Below are positions 4,746 through 5,479 of a stretch of 5,479 bases of DNA, piece by piece; the stretch's first letter is position 1; each line of letters begins with the position of its first letter. This stretch comes from an uncultured Bacillota bacterium. Lineage in GTDB: Bacteria > Bacillota_A > Clostridia > Peptostreptococcales > Anaerovoracaceae. Location of the stretch: the NCBI GenBank assembly GCA_946628525.1, contig CAMOWO010000058.1:1-5479 (forward strand), in the 5' to 3' direction. The notes beneath the pieces are model-generated. The model saw only the letters and a list, made by a program, of their open reading frames with translations, did no database searches and was not told the origin of the DNA. A program made the position numbers and the translations under genes.

Positions 4746-5479
4746 ATGTCTATACTTGCTGCATTCATGGTGCCTCATCCGCCTATGATCATTCCGCAGA
4801 TTGGAAGGGGAAGCGAGGCACAGATCGAAGAAACGATACACGCGTACGAAAGCGTGGCGAAAAAGATCGCAGAGCTGGAGCCGGAGACCATCGTGATCAC
4901 CAGCCCCCACAGCGTGATGTACCGTGACTATCTTCACATATCGCCGGGAGCCGGAGCCCGCGGATCCTTTGCACAGTTCGGGGCAGGGGAAGTGGCCTTC
5001 GAGGAAGACTACGACGAGGAGCTGCGGGAGGCTGTCTGCACCCTCGCAGAGCAGGAGCATCTGCCGGCGGGGACCCTCGGGGAGAGAGATCCCTATCTCG
5101 ACCACGGGACCATGGTGCCCCTCTGGTTCATCCGAAGATATTACGACGATTTCAAGATCCTGAGGGTGGGCCTTGCCGGGCTGCCCCTGAAGGACCACTA
5201 TAGATTAGGAATGTTGATCGCAAAGGCTGCGCGGCAGACGGGAAGGCGTACGGTGCTCGTAGCCAGCGGCGATCTTTCTCATAAACTCCAGGACTACGGG
5301 CCATATGGTTTCGCGAAGGAAGGCCCCGAGTACGATGAGCGGATCATGGACGTCTGTGGCCGTGGTGCCTTCGGAGAACTCTTTGATTTCGAGGAGGGCT
5401 TCTGCGACAAGGCGGCGGAGTGCGGCCACCGGTCCTTCGTGATCATGGCGGGAGCATTTGACGGGGTGGCCGTAAAAGC
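4746..5479 (+). CDS. LigB-like class III extradiol dioxygenase domain, probable AmmeMemoRadiSam system protein A (3' end cut off by window)
   Basis: The reading frame is open from the ATG at 4746, behind the Shine-Dalgarno AAAGGAG at 4730-4736, to the end of the window: 244 whole codons with no stop. The visible part is a LigB/class III extradiol dioxygenase fold. It begins MSILAAFMVPHPPMIIP, with His11 in the typical N-terminal HPP motif. Further likely metal or active-site residues are His55 (ITSPHS), His120 (LDHG) and His179 (SGDLSH). In many Clostridia such a domain is fused to a C-terminal AMMECR1 domain and followed by a radical SAM gene. That trio is called AmmeMemoRadiSam, and its function is not established. 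The fusion and the radical SAM partner would lie beyond this window, so that part is inference. It need not act on aromatic rings. It has its own promoter and is separated from the upstream operon by a terminator. Confidence 0.85.
   Translation, partial: MSILAAFMVPHPPMIIPQIGRGSEAQIEETIHAYESVAKKIAELEPETIVITSPHSVMYRDYLHISPGAGARGSFAQFGAGEVAFEEDYDEELREAVCTLAEQEHLPAGTLGERDPYLDHGTMVPLWFIRRYYDDFKILRVGLAGLPLKDHYRLGMLIAKAARQTGRRTVLVASGDLSHKLQDYGPYGFAKEGPEYDERIMDVCGRGAFGELFDFEEGFCDKAAECGHRSFVIMAGAFDGVAVK

Noticed and set aside
4686..5198. 170-codon minus-strand reading frame
   Set aside because: It lies opposite the LigB-domain gene, begins in coding sequence without a ribosome binding site and resembles nothing.

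Overview
The window looks like chromosomal DNA of a low-to-moderate GC Bacillota, probably a clostridial anaerobe (perhaps Anaerovoracaceae or a relative). This is inferred from the strong AGGAGG-type ribosome binding sites, the stand-alone PfoR-type membrane protein, the LigB-type protein of the AMMECR1-linked system, and the TetR and hotdog thioesterase sequences. The exact taxon cannot be read from the sequence alone.

Layout. Positions 1-380 form an RNA-gene neighbourhood on the minus strand: an intact tRNA-Glu(CUC) at 305-379, a bidirectional terminator directly behind it, and then about 250 bp of scrambled tRNA-end fragments. These include an exact 20-bp copy of the tRNA-Glu 3' end. They look like the scar of tRNA-gene recombination or of an integrated element. 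Positions 381-608 hold the tRNA promoter and a perfect 15-bp hairpin but no gene.

Positions 609-1391 (minus) encode a 260-residue protein with seven predicted membrane segments and no family I can name with confidence. It is divergent from a TetR/AcrR-type regulator (1622-2230, plus). The 230-bp gap between them holds overlapping divergent promoters, a palindrome over the regulator's -10, and six copies of a 13-bp motif spaced 20 bp apart (1411-1524). This regulatory gap is the most unusual part of the window.

Positions 2332-4664 (plus) form a probable three-gene operon: a SAM-dependent methyltransferase, an acyl-CoA thioesterase that overlaps it by ATGA, and a PfoR/PTS_EIIC_2 membrane protein. 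A promoter lies inside a palindrome just upstream, and a strong intrinsic terminator lies at 4676-4710. A new promoter follows at once and drives a LigB-like class III extradiol dioxygenase domain protein (4746 to the window end). It is cut off by the window and is probably the N-terminal half of an AmmeMemoRadiSam system protein A.

How the genes might work together. The TetR regulator most plausibly controls its divergent seven-helix neighbour and itself. The methyltransferase, thioesterase and PfoR genes share a transcript, but no common pathway can be deduced. No phage, CRISPR, transposase or defence gene is visible.
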